Below are positions 1 through 5,685 of a stretch of 5,685 bases of DNA, one piece after another. The stretch is from Clostridia bacterium. GTDB taxonomy: Bacteria > Bacillota_A > Clostridia > Oscillospirales > CAG-272. The DNA lies in contig JAFTLD010000107.1 of assembly GCA_017452945.1 (NCBI GenBank), positions 1 to 5,685 on the forward strand. Direction: 5' to 3'. The translations under genes were made by a program, and so were the position numbers. Numbering within the stretch: position 1 is the first letter of the stretch; each line of letters opens with the position of its first letter. The notes beneath the pieces were generated by a model. It was not told the origin of the DNA. It saw nothing but the letters and a program-made list of their open reading frames with translations, and searched no databases.

Positions 1-1007
1 TCCTCGCCCTTACCCAGCACGATCAGCTGGATATCGTTCTCGGCAACCAGGCGATCTGCGATCTCGCTGATCAGGTCAAGTCCCTTGTGGGCAGCCAGAC
101 GCGAGATGACGGCAAGCACGGGGACGTCGGCACGCAGCGGCAAGCCTGCCTCTGCCTGCATAGCCTCCTTGTCCTTTGCCTTGCCCGACAGGCGACGCGC
201 ATCAAAGGTGGAAACAAGTCCCGTATCCTTTGCGGGGTTATAGTAATCGTAATCAATACCGTTGAGAATGCCCATCAGCTTGTGGCTGTTCTGCTCCAGC
301 ACAAAGTTGAGTCTGTGCGCATATTCCGCAGTCTTGATCTCTTCGGCATATCTGGGGCTGACCGTGGTGACAGTATCGGCACACACGATGGCCGCTTTCA
401 TAAGGTTAATGCAATCGTCATAGCGCATCAGCGAGCCGTGCTCCACGCCAAGCTCAAATACGTCACCAAGGATCGAGAAATCATACTGACCCTGATATTC
501 GATATTATGAATGGTGAATACACTCTTCATATGCTCGTATGCGGGCTGATTGCGATATCTGGTATTCAGATATACCACAGAAAGAGCAGCCTGCCAATCG
601 TGTGCGTGCAGTACGTCGGGATACCAATCGATCATCGGCATCATTTCCAGTACAGCCTTACAGAAGAAGGCATATCTCTCACCGTCATCAAAATTGCCGT
701 ACAGCGCAGGACGGTCAAAATAATATTCGTTATCTATGAAATAGAAGGTCACACCGTCCTTGACAAGCGACTTGACGCCGCAATACTGGTTACGCCAGGC
801 AAGATTAACGCGGAATTCCGCCTCGCTTTGCAGCTGATCACGCCAGCTCTGTCCCATAGCACCGTACAACGGAAGTACCACGCGCACGTCCACACTCTTG
901 CCGCCCTTTTTGCGGATGGCTGCCGGCAGAGAGCCCAGCACGTCACCAAGTCCGCCCGTGGCAGCAAAAGGCATAGCCTCCGCGCCTACAAATAAAATCT
1001 TTTTCAT
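1..1007 (-). CDS. glgA: Glycogen synthase (ADP-glucose type, GT5), 3' end cut by the window edge
   Basis: This enzyme transfers glucose from ADP-glucose to the non-reducing end of an alpha-1,4-glucan in the cytoplasm. The frame is open from ATG at 1007 to base 1 (335 codons plus two bases), about 70% of a usual GlgA of roughly 480 residues. Visible GT5 features are the N-terminal nucleotide-sugar loop TGGLGDV (residues 17-23), HAHDW (134-138), FTIHNIEYQGQY (164-175), TVSPRYAEEIKT (215-226), GILNGIDYDYYNP (246-258) and, in the second Rossmann domain, ISRLAAHKGLDL (301-312), whose Arg303 and Lys308 match the catalytic Arg/Lys pair of the family. The start is supported by AAGGAG seven bases upstream; its AA is part of the glgD stop codon, so the two are tightly coupled. 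One oddity is that the Lys of the usual KTGGL motif is Ala16 here. The end of the acceptor domain and the stop codon lie outside the window. Identity is certain. Confidence 0.97.
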   Translation of the reverse strand, partial: MKKILFVGAEAMPFAATGGLGDVLGSLPAAIRKKGGKSVDVRVVLPLYGAMGQSWRDQLQSEAEFRVNLAWRNQYCGVKSLVKDGVTFYFIDNEYYFDRPALYGNFDDGERYAFFCKAVLEMMPMIDWYPDVLHAHDWQAALSVVYLNTRYRNQPAYEHMKSVFTIHNIEYQGQYDFSILGDVFELGVEHGSLMRYDDCINLMKAAIVCADTVTTVSPRYAEEIKTAEYAHRLNFVLEQNSHKLMGILNGIDYDYYNPAKDTGLVSTFDARRLSGKAKDKEAMQAEAGLPLRADVPVLAVISRLAAHKGLDLISEIADRLVAENDIQLIVLGKGE

Positions 1008-1014
1008 GCTAAAT

Positions 1015-1020
1015 CTCCTT
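1015..1020 (-). promoter_or_regulatory. Ribosome binding site of glgA overlapping the glgD stop codon
   Basis: Minus-strand TAAGGAG combines the glgD TAA stop (1021-1019) with an AAGGAG ribosome binding site placed seven bases before the glgA ATG. Ribosomes finishing glgD would therefore stop on top of the glgA initiation site, which suggests translational coupling. Confidence 0.8.
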
Positions 1021-2149
1021 AAATCGCACCGTTTTTGCCGATGTAGAAGGGCATGGTCTCACAACCGGAAAGCGTTCTGCCATCCTTGATCATGACGTTC
1101 TTATCGGTGATCACGCAATTCAGCAGCACGTTCTCGCCCGTATAGGTATCCTGCATGAGAATGGAATTCTTGACTACGGTTCCCTTGCCTACCTTAACAC
1201 CGCGGAACAAAATAGAGTTTTCTACCGTACCCTCGATCACACAACCGTCAGCTACAACGGAATTGGTGATCTTGGCGTCACCGCAATACTTGGTGGGCGC
1301 GGAATTACGCACCTTGGTCAGAATGGGTCTGTTCGGAACGCCCCAGATACCACGGCGGGTATCCTCATCAAGCAGCGCCATGGAGCAAGCGAAATAGCCC
1401 TCCATCGAGCCGATCTTGGCGAACACACCGTCATATGCATAAGCGCGATAATTTGCGCTATCCAGCGACTTTGCAATGATGTCCTTGAAGAAGCTGGTAT
1501 AACCGTGAGAGGCAGCCTCTTGTACCACGCCTTGCAGATAGGTGCGCGTTGCCACCATGATATTGGTGCTGATGGTAACTTGTCCCTCGGTGGGATGCAT
1601 CTCGGCAAAATCGGTGACTCTGCCGCCCTCGTCCACCTGCACGACCGGAACGGTACCCTGCACGTACAGGGAGCCTGCGTCCATAACCGTGGTGACAAAG
1701 GTCAGATCCGCACCGCTTGCCTCGTGCGCTGCAAGCACAGCCTTCAGGTCAATGTTGCAGATCACGTCACAGTCGGACATCACGATATAGTCCTCGGAGC
1801 AACGGTTGATAAAGTTGATCGCACCCTTGAGCGCATCCATTCTGGAACGGTTAACGCCGGGAGTGGTGGAATCAAACATGGTAATGTACGGGGGCAAGAT
1901 CTTGATACCGCCCGAACGGCGAGCCAGATCCCAGTCCTTACCGTTACCGATATGGTCGAGCAACGATTGGTAGTTATAGTGGGTAATCACGCCCACCTTG
2001 GTGATATCCGAGTTGACCATGTTGGAGAGTGCGAAGTCGATCAGACGGTATCTGCCGCCGAAGGGTACCGAAGCCATGGTACGCAATCTTGTCATTTCGG
2101 CAATATTCTTATCATGTGTATTTGCAAAAATCAATCCTGCTGCAGTCAT
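1019..2149 (-). CDS. glgD: ADP-glucose pyrophosphorylase, GlgD (regulatory-type) subunit
   Basis: A 376-residue paralogue of GlgC that in Firmicutes partners with GlgC in a mixed enzyme making ADP-glucose. Like other GlgD proteins it lacks the nucleotide-binding GGxGxRL loop: the N-terminus reads AAGLIFANTHDKN. It keeps the scaffold stretch VPFGGRYRLIDFALSNMVNS (28-47) and GGIKILPPY (80-88). The FSEKP glucose-1-phosphate motif of GlgC is replaced by FAEMHP (181-186), putting Met184 where GlgC has its Lys. Asp128 in MSDCDVICNIDL (124-135) still aligns with the catalytic Asp of GlgC. A left-handed beta-helix of hexapeptide-like repeats fills roughly residues 290-360. The start at ATG 2149 follows a GGGGGA-type ribosome binding site with about 9 bases between; the gene begins 19 bases after glgC. 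From family knowledge GlgD has little or no activity alone and modifies GlgC; the missing motifs here agree with that. Confidence 0.95.
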   Translation of the reverse strand: MTAAGLIFANTHDKNIAEMTRLRTMASVPFGGRYRLIDFALSNMVNSDITKVGVITHYNYQSLLDHIGNGKDWDLARRSGGIKILPPYITMFDSTTPGVNRSRMDALKGAINFINRCSEDYIVMSDCDVICNIDLKAVLAAHEASGADLTFVTTVMDAGSLYVQGTVPVVQVDEGGRVTDFAEMHPTEGQVTISTNIMVATRTYLQGVVQEAASHGYTSFFKDIIAKSLDSANYRAYAYDGVFAKIGSMEGYFACSMALLDEDTRRGIWGVPNRPILTKVRNSAPTKYCGDAKITNSVVADGCVIEGTVENSILFRGVKVGKGTVVKNSILMQDTYTGENVLLNCVITDKNVMIKDGRTLSGCETMPFYIGKNGAI

Positions 2150-2168
2150 TTTTCAGTTCCCCCTTTTC

Positions 2169-3353
2169 TTAAACTTCGGGAATCATGGTGCCGGCTTCAA
2201 CGCGTGCGCCATCTTCAATGGTAACGTCCTCACCGATCACGGCAATTCCCTTTGCCGTTGCCTTATCCTCACCGATCACAGCACCCTTGCCGATCGTAAC
2301 ACCGGTATCCACAATCGCATAGGACACCACGGCGCGCTCACCGATCACAGAGTCGCCCATCAGCACACTGTCGGTTACGACCGCGCCCTTTTCGACCTTA
2401 ACGCCCGTGCCGACCACGCAGTTACGGACCGTACCGTAGATCTCGCAGCCCTCGGTAATGTTGCTGTTTTCGATCACGGCATCCTTCCCCACGAACTGAG
2501 GAGCAGATGCGTGGTGACGCGCGTAAATACGCCAAGACTCGTCACCCAGATTGAGCTCGGGATTCTCGCCCAGCAGATCCATGTTAGCTTCCCAAAGAGA
2601 GGAAATGGTTCCGACATCCTTCCAATAGCCCTCAAAGGGATATGCGAACATCTTCTCGCCTGCTGCCAGCATGTTGGGGATGATGTTCTTGCCGAAGTCG
2701 TTGGACGAACCGGGTGTGTTTTCATCCGCGGTTAAATAATCATTGAGCTTTTTGCGATTGAAGATGTAAATACCCATGCTTGCCAGATTGGAATCGGGGT
2801 TCTTGGGCTTTTCCGAGAACTTATAGATCGAGCCGTCCTCATTGGTACTCATGATACCGAAACGGCTGGCCTCTTCCATCGGCACTGCCAGAACGGCAAT
2901 GGTACAATCTGCGCCCTTTTGCTTGTGGTATGCAAGCATTTTGGCGTAATCCATCTTATAGATGTGGTCACCCGAGAGGATGAGCACGTATTCCGCGTCA
3001 TAACGGTTGACAAACTCCATATTCTGATAAATGGCGTTTGCCGTACCTTTATACCAGTCGGCACGCTTTTGTCCCTGATAGGGAGGCAGGATCTTGACGC
3101 CGCCCCATGCGCGGTCGAGATCCCAGGGCAGACCGTTACCGATGTACTCATTGAGCACCAGCGGCTGGTACTGGGTCAGAACACCAACCGTATCAATACC
3201 GGAATTGACGCAGTTAGAAAGGGGGAAATCGATGATGCGGTACTTACCGCCGAAGGGAACTGCGGGTTTGGCTGTCTTGGTAGTCAGTGCGTACAGACGC
3301 GAGCCCTGGCCGCCTGCGAGCAGCATTGCGACACATTCTTTTTTCTTGAACAT
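2169..3353 (-). CDS. glgC: Glucose-1-phosphate adenylyltransferase, catalytic GlgC subunit
   Basis: Catalyses ATP + glucose-1-phosphate to ADP-glucose + pyrophosphate, the committed and usually regulated step of bacterial glycogen synthesis. It has 394 residues, normal for Firmicute GlgC. The nucleotidyltransferase domain shows GGQGSRL (14-20), [13 protein letters not shown] (27-39), the catalytic Asp129 in [11 protein letters not shown] (126-136), the glucose-1-phosphate-binding Lys182 in FSEKP (179-183) and YWKDVGT (243-249). A left-handed beta-helix domain follows from about residue 285. Lys26 aligns with E. coli Lys39, the residue tied there to fructose-1,6-bisphosphate activation; whether that effector works here cannot be read from sequence. 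I chose ATG at 3353 over the in-frame GTG at 3362, because the GTG overlaps the AGGAG ribosome binding site (3362-3366), which sits 8 bases before the ATG. It lies between glgB and glgD, and GlgD is its expected partner. Confidence 0.97.
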   Translation of the reverse strand: MFKKKECVAMLLAGGQGSRLYALTTKTAKPAVPFGGKYRIIDFPLSNCVNSGIDTVGVLTQYQPLVLNEYIGNGLPWDLDRAWGGVKILPPYQGQKRADWYKGTANAIYQNMEFVNRYDAEYVLILSGDHIYKMDYAKMLAYHKQKGADCTIAVLAVPMEEASRFGIMSTNEDGSIYKFSEKPKNPDSNLASMGIYIFNRKKLNDYLTADENTPGSSNDFGKNIIPNMLAAGEKMFAYPFEGYWKDVGTISSLWEANMDLLGENPELNLGDESWRIYARHHASAPQFVGKDAVIENSNITEGCEIYGTVRNCVVGTGVKVEKGAVVTDSVLMGDSVIGERAVVSYAIVDTGVTIGKGAVIGEDKATAKGIAVIGEDVTIEDGARVEAGTMIPEV

Positions 3354-3361
3354 AAAAACCA

Positions 3362-3366
3362 CTCCT
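3362..3366 (-). promoter_or_regulatory. Ribosome binding site of glgC, decides the start
   Basis: AGGAG on the minus strand (within GAAGGAGT) lies 8 bases upstream of ATG 3353. It overlaps the alternative in-frame GTG at 3362, which rules that codon out as the main start and removes three residues (MVF) from the longest possible frame. Confidence 0.85.
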
Positions 3367-3385
3367 TCGTAAAATTATTGGTGTT

Positions 3386-3398
3386 CCGGCAGAGCCGG
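3386..3398 (-). other. Small perfect hairpin in the glgB-glgC gap
   Basis: CCGGC-TCT-GCCGG on the minus strand forms a perfect 5-bp GC stem with a 3-base loop in the transcript, about 20 bases upstream of the glgC ribosome binding site. No T-run follows it, so it is not an intrinsic terminator. A role in mRNA stability or processing between glgB and glgC is possible but is only inferred. Confidence 0.5.
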
Positions 3399-3418
3399 TT
3401 TCATAAATATAGATTATC

Positions 3419-3440
3419 TTTTACGGTCTTGCCGTGAAAA
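3419..3440 (-). other. Weak hairpin just after the glgB stop codon
   Basis: ACGG (3423-3426) pairs with CCGT (3432-3435) around a 5-base loop, and flanking TTTT/AAAA can extend the stem past a single bulged base at 3436. It lies about 10 bases after the glgB stop on the transcript. On the minus strand the stem is followed by A residues, not T, so it does not look like a terminator; transcription presumably reads on into glgC. Confidence 0.35.
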
Positions 3441-3449
3441 ATAACAAAA

Positions 3450-5354
3450 TCAGGCGCGACTCGGCTTTCGGGTCGCCTTTTTGCGCACGCAGCGCAGTAC
3501 GGTTACGCCAAGCGGCGGCACACGCAGTCTGATGGCATGCTTTCCACCCATCTGCTCCGAGCGGAACTGCACATCCGTATTGGTCACACCGCTGCCGCCA
3601 AAGGCTGTTTCATCGGTGTTAAAGACCTCGCAATAGGTGCCGTCTGCGGGAACCTCAAGCAGAAAATCCTCGTAGGCGACGGGGGTATAGTTAAGCACCG
3701 CGATCAGTTCCCTTCCGTTCTTATCGATGCGGCGGAAGCTTGTAATACTGCGGGACTTATCATCTGCATCAATCCATTTGAATCCGTCAAAGGAATCGTC
3801 CACCTGCCAAAGAGCCGGCTCGGCAAGGTAAAATGCGTTGAGCGCCTTGATGAACTCCTTGTGCTTGCGGTGCGTAGCATATTCGTCAAGCAGGAACCAT
3901 TCGATCTCTCCGTCATAATCCCACTCGCGGAACTGACCGATCTCATTGCCCATAAAATTGAGCTTTTTGCCCGGATGCAGCATCTGATATGCCGCAAACA
4001 GGCGCGCACCCGCAAACTTTTTCCAATAGTCCCCCGGCATTTTATCAATGAACGACTTTTTACCGTGTACCACCTCATCATGAGAAATGGGCAGCACGAA
4101 ATGCTCGTTGAAGGCGTACATCAAGGAGAACGTCAGCTTATCGTGGTGATAGCTGCGATAAAGCGGATCCTTTTCGGCATAGAAAAGCGTATCGTTCATC
4201 CAGCCCATATTCCACTTGAGGTGGAAGCCAAGGCCCTCTCGATCCTTCCCTGTCACATGCAAAAACGCAGTGGATTCCTCTGCGATCATGAGCACACCGG
4301 GGCACTCGCGACGCATGTGCGCATTCAGCTTTCTGAAAAATGCAATCGCCTCCAGGTTGCGATTGTCCCCATGCACATTGGGCAACCACTCACCCGGTTC
4401 TCTGTCGTAATCCAGATACAGCATACTGGTCACCGCATCCACGCGAAGACCGTCCGCATGAAATTCCTTTGCCCAATAGGTTGCTCCCGAGATCAGGAAA
4501 GATTGTACCTCTTCCCTGCCCACGTCAAAGCAACGCGTCCCCCAGCCTCGGTTCTCCATACGGTCGCGTCCCTGATACTCGTAAAGCGGCTTGCCGTCAA
4601 ATTCATAAAGCCCGTAGGCGTCCTTGGGAAAATGTGCAGGCACCCAGTCAAGCAAAACACCGAGATTGTGCGCATGCATAGTATCAACAAAATAGCGGAA
4701 ATCATCAGGGGTACCGTAGCGCGGAGTCGGGCAAAAATAGCCGCATACCTGATAGCCCCACGATCCGTCAAACGGATGCTCCATGACCGGCATAAGCTCC
4801 ACGTGCGTGTATCCCATATCCACAAGGTAGGGCGCAAGCTTGTCGGCAATTTCGCGATAGGTCAGATATTTTCCGTCCTCGGTCCTGTGCCATGAACCCA
4901 GGTGCATTTCATAAATGTTCATCGGAGATTGATAGTATTTCTCCGCCATCTGTCTGCGGCGGCGCAGCCAGGCTGCATCCTGCCACTGATAGGGCTCTGC
5001 CTCCCAGATACGGGAATTGGTTCCCGGTGCACTCTCGGCATATTGCGCGTAAGGGTCGGCTTTCCAAATGCGGCGCTCACCCGAAGCAATGCAATACTTA
5101 TATGCATCTCCCGGCTTGACCTTATCCGCAGGCAATCTTGCCTCCCAGATACCGCCTTGCGAGATGCGCTGCATGGAATTTGAGAGCTCCCAAGCATTAA
5201 AATCACCGCTCACCCACACACCGTCGGCATTAGGAGCCCAAACACGGAAGCAGTATTCGTCCCCCACTCGGTGCGCACCGAGATAGGCATATGCATGGCC
5301 TGACGTTCCCTGATGAAACAGATAACGATCCAGCTCACCGTTTTTTGTACTCAT
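3450..5354 (-). CDS. glgB: 1,4-alpha-glucan branching enzyme (GH13)
   Basis: Cuts alpha-1,4-glucan chains and re-attaches them by alpha-1,6 bonds, giving glycogen its branches. The protein has 634 residues, in the range of Firmicute GlgB and shorter than E. coli GlgB (728), whose extra N-terminal module is absent. A CBM48 domain covers about residues 20-105 (FRVWAPNADGVWVSGDFNAW). The branching-enzyme signature YEMHLGSW is at 148-155. The GH13 barrel carries all four conserved regions: DWVPAHF (Asp236-His241), GLRVDAV with the nucleophile Asp306, MIAEEST with the acid/base Glu (359/360), and ISHDEVVHGK with His425-Asp426. A C-terminal beta domain spans roughly 535-622, followed by a short basic tail (RKKATRKPSRA). 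The start at ATG 5354 is supported by GGAGGTGA six bases upstream. It is the first gene of the operon, directly behind a consensus promoter. No defect is seen. Confidence 0.97.
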   Translation of the reverse strand: MSTKNGELDRYLFHQGTSGHAYAYLGAHRVGDEYCFRVWAPNADGVWVSGDFNAWELSNSMQRISQGGIWEARLPADKVKPGDAYKYCIASGERRIWKADPYAQYAESAPGTNSRIWEAEPYQWQDAAWLRRRRQMAEKYYQSPMNIYEMHLGSWHRTEDGKYLTYREIADKLAPYLVDMGYTHVELMPVMEHPFDGSWGYQVCGYFCPTPRYGTPDDFRYFVDTMHAHNLGVLLDWVPAHFPKDAYGLYEFDGKPLYEYQGRDRMENRGWGTRCFDVGREEVQSFLISGATYWAKEFHADGLRVDAVTSMLYLDYDREPGEWLPNVHGDNRNLEAIAFFRKLNAHMRRECPGVLMIAEESTAFLHVTGKDREGLGFHLKWNMGWMNDTLFYAEKDPLYRSYHHDKLTFSLMYAFNEHFVLPISHDEVVHGKKSFIDKMPGDYWKKFAGARLFAAYQMLHPGKKLNFMGNEIGQFREWDYDGEIEWFLLDEYATHRKHKEFIKALNAFYLAEPALWQVDDSFDGFKWIDADDKSRSITSFRRIDKNGRELIAVLNYTPVAYEDFLLEVPADGTYCEVFNTDETAFGGSGVTNTDVQFRSEQMGGKHAIRLRVPPLGVTVLRCVRKKATRKPSRA

Positions 5355-5360
5355 TGGCTC

Positions 5361-5369
5361 TCACCTCCC
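5361..5369 (-). promoter_or_regulatory. Strong ribosome binding site of glgB
   Basis: Minus-strand GGGAGGTGA is a near-perfect match to the 16S rRNA 3' end and ends six bases before ATG 5354, fixing the glgB start. Confidence 0.85.
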
Positions 5370-5394
5370 GAAATTTGAACAAAATTGAAATTTC
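5370..5394 (-). other. Inverted repeat in the glgB 5' leader, touching the ribosome binding site
   Basis: GAAATTT (5370-5376) and AAATTTC (5388-5394) are perfect 7-bp complements separated by 11 bases. The structure lies inside the predicted leader of about 50 nt and ends directly at the ribosome binding site. It is AT-rich and therefore weak as an RNA hairpin; it could equally be a DNA operator just downstream of the transcription start, or chance in AT-rich sequence. Confidence 0.35.
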
Positions 5395-5410
5395 TTTTTC
5401 TCCACCCTAA

Positions 5411-5439
5411 ATTATATCACATTCTCTTCTCCGTGTCAA
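5411..5439 (-). promoter_or_regulatory. Sigma-A promoter of the glg operon
   Basis: On the minus strand a perfect -35 TTGACA (5439-5434), a 17-base spacer and a perfect -10 TATAAT (5416-5411) are present, with an extended TGn (TGA) just before the -10. Transcription should begin near 5404, giving a leader of about 50 nt before glgB. No comparably good promoter was seen in the glgB-glgC gap, so this one probably drives glgB, glgC, glgD and glgA together. Confidence 0.92.
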
Positions 5440-5474
5440 TGTGCGAAATGTCGATTTTTCCTTAAATTCGCACA
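5440..5474. promoter_or_regulatory. Inverted repeat, candidate operator for the divergent genes
   Basis: TGTGCGAA (5440-5447) and TTCGCACA (5467-5474) form a perfect 8-bp inverted repeat with a 19-base AT-rich spacer. The left arm abuts the -35 box of the glgB promoter, so it would lie at about -36 to -43 for that promoter. A further copy of the core as AAATTCGCA occurs at 5546-5554 (also 5464-5472), eight bases upstream of the other promoter's -35. The arrangement suggests a dimeric regulator with GC-core half-sites in AT-rich DNA; the protein is unknown. Confidence 0.5.
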
Positions 5475-5485
5475 GCATTCACGAT

Positions 5486-5500
5486 AAATTGTAGCAATTT
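5486..5500. repeat. AAATTG/CAATTT palindrome in the divergent control region
   Basis: AAATTG-TAG-CAATTT is a perfect 6+6 palindrome with a 3-base centre, near the middle between the two promoters. It could be a small operator. The sequence is AT-rich, so chance occurrence is a real alternative. Confidence 0.4.
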
Positions 5501-5562
5501 TGTCTATATTTTTCCTGTTTGTGAACAAGTATTCAATAATTATTCAAATTCGCATCATTTTC

Positions 5563-5590
5563 TTGACACACGGCAGATTTATGATATAAT
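5563..5590 (+). promoter_or_regulatory. Sigma-A promoter of the divergent ABC-transporter gene
   Basis: A perfect -35 TTGACA (5563-5568), a 16-base spacer and a perfect -10 TATAAT (5585-5590) are present, with an extended TGn (TGA at 5582-5584). Transcription should start near 5597, giving a leader of about 34 nt. It shares the TGATATAAT block and a CGG just after the -35 with the glg promoter on the other strand. Confidence 0.92.
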
Positions 5591-5617
5591 AGTATTATAC
5601 ACGAAAATCCAAACACG

Positions 5618-5622
5618 GGAGG
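5618..5622 (+). promoter_or_regulatory. Ribosome binding site that supports a TTG start
   Basis: GGAGG (within GGGAGGA, 5617-5623) lies 8 bases before TTG at 5631. No in-frame ATG or GTG is nearby, so this site is the main argument for TTG initiation of the ABC gene. Confidence 0.8.
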
Positions 5623-5630
5623 ACCAGGTT

Positions 5631-5685
5631 TTGATCGAGGTAAAAAATCTCACAAAAAAATACGGATCCACCACCGCTGTTGATG
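5631..5685 (+). CDS. ABC transporter ATP-binding protein, N-terminal fragment (cut by the window edge)
   Basis: Only 18 codons are visible. Read with TTG as initiator Met, the protein begins M-IEVKNLTKKYGSTTAVD, the standard opening beta-strand of an ABC ATPase, with Tyr11 at the position of the A-loop aromatic residue that stacks on the adenine of ATP. The Walker A motif would lie about 20 residues further on, beyond the window. The wording 'IEVKNLTKKYG..AVD' is common in ATPases of export-type (ABC-2) systems, but the substrate, direction and partners cannot be told from this piece. It is transcribed divergently from the glycogen operon from its own consensus promoter. A functional link with glycogen synthesis is not implied by the sequence. 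Confidence 0.85.
   Translation, partial: MIEVKNLTKKYGSTTAVD

Noticed and set aside
87..995. 302-codon open frame on the plus strand
   Set aside because: It is antisense to glgA, whose conserved GT5 motifs run through the same bases on the other strand; the predicted protein resembles nothing I recognise.
1505..2224. 239-codon plus-strand open frame across glgD and the glgC-glgD junction
   Set aside because: A shadow of glgD and the end of glgC. It spans their junction and encodes a His-rich, low-similarity product typical of reverse-strand reading.
1998..2735. 245-codon plus-strand open frame across glgD and glgC
   Set aside because: Antisense to two well-supported genes and their junction, with no domain signal.
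3354..3362. Upstream GTG start for glgC, adding MVF
   Set aside because: The GTG overlaps the AGGAG ribosome binding site that serves ATG 3353, and the family N-terminus begins close to the ATG.
3419..3440. Intrinsic terminator after glgB
   Set aside because: The stem is short and bulged and is followed by A residues on the transcribed strand, not a T-run.
3399..3449. Internal promoter for glgC in the glgB-glgC gap (TTGTTA and GATAAT-like boxes)
   Set aside because: The boxes are poor matches and about 23 bases apart, too far for sigma-A; no better pair was seen.
3537..4895. 452-codon open frame on the plus strand, opposite glgB
   Set aside because: It lies fully antisense to a gene with all GH13 motifs, has no recognisable domain and no convincing ribosome binding site. 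Such long antisense frames arise from codon bias of the real gene.
1..5685. CRISPR array, tRNA/rRNA, insertion sequence or novel defence-type system
   Set aside because: No regularly spaced repeats, cloverleaf pattern, terminal inverted repeats, transposase or unknown gene cluster was found. The window is filled by a conventional glycogen operon plus a transporter gene tip.

Overview
The window holds most of a glycogen biosynthesis operon on the minus strand, read right to left as glgB, glgC, glgD and glgA. The 5' tip of a divergent ABC-transporter gene on the plus strand lies at the right edge. The separate GlgC and GlgD subunits of ADP-glucose pyrophosphorylase point to a Firmicute. The moderate-GC coding sequence, strong AGGAGG-type ribosome binding sites, AT-rich intergenic DNA and consensus sigma-A promoters fit a gut-type Clostridia member. 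This placement is inferred from gene content and style; no rRNA or other marker is present.

Layout, right to left. The ABC ATPase gene starts with TTG at 5631. Bases 5355-5630 are an AT-rich divergent control region with two excellent promoters facing outward: TTGACA-17-TATAAT for glgB and TTGACA-16-TATAAT for the ABC gene, both with an extended TGn -10. Between them lie an 8-bp inverted repeat (TGTGCGAA/TTCGCACA), a third related half-site and an AAATTG/CAATTT palindrome, which are good operator candidates. glgB (5354-3450) is followed by a 96-bp gap with two small hairpins, then glgC (3353-2169), a 19-bp gap, glgD (2149-1019), an 11-bp gap, and glgA (from 1007, running off the left edge after 335 codons).

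Together the genes encode the classical bacterial route. GlgC/GlgD make ADP-glucose from glucose-1-phosphate and ATP, GlgA polymerises it into alpha-1,4-glucan, and GlgB adds alpha-1,6 branches. All four reading frames are intact within the window. This is a largely ordinary metabolic locus; I see no mobile element, CRISPR array, RNA gene or evidence of a novel system. The points worth a second look are the control region, the altered ADP-glucose-binding motif in GlgA, and the degenerate active site of GlgD.
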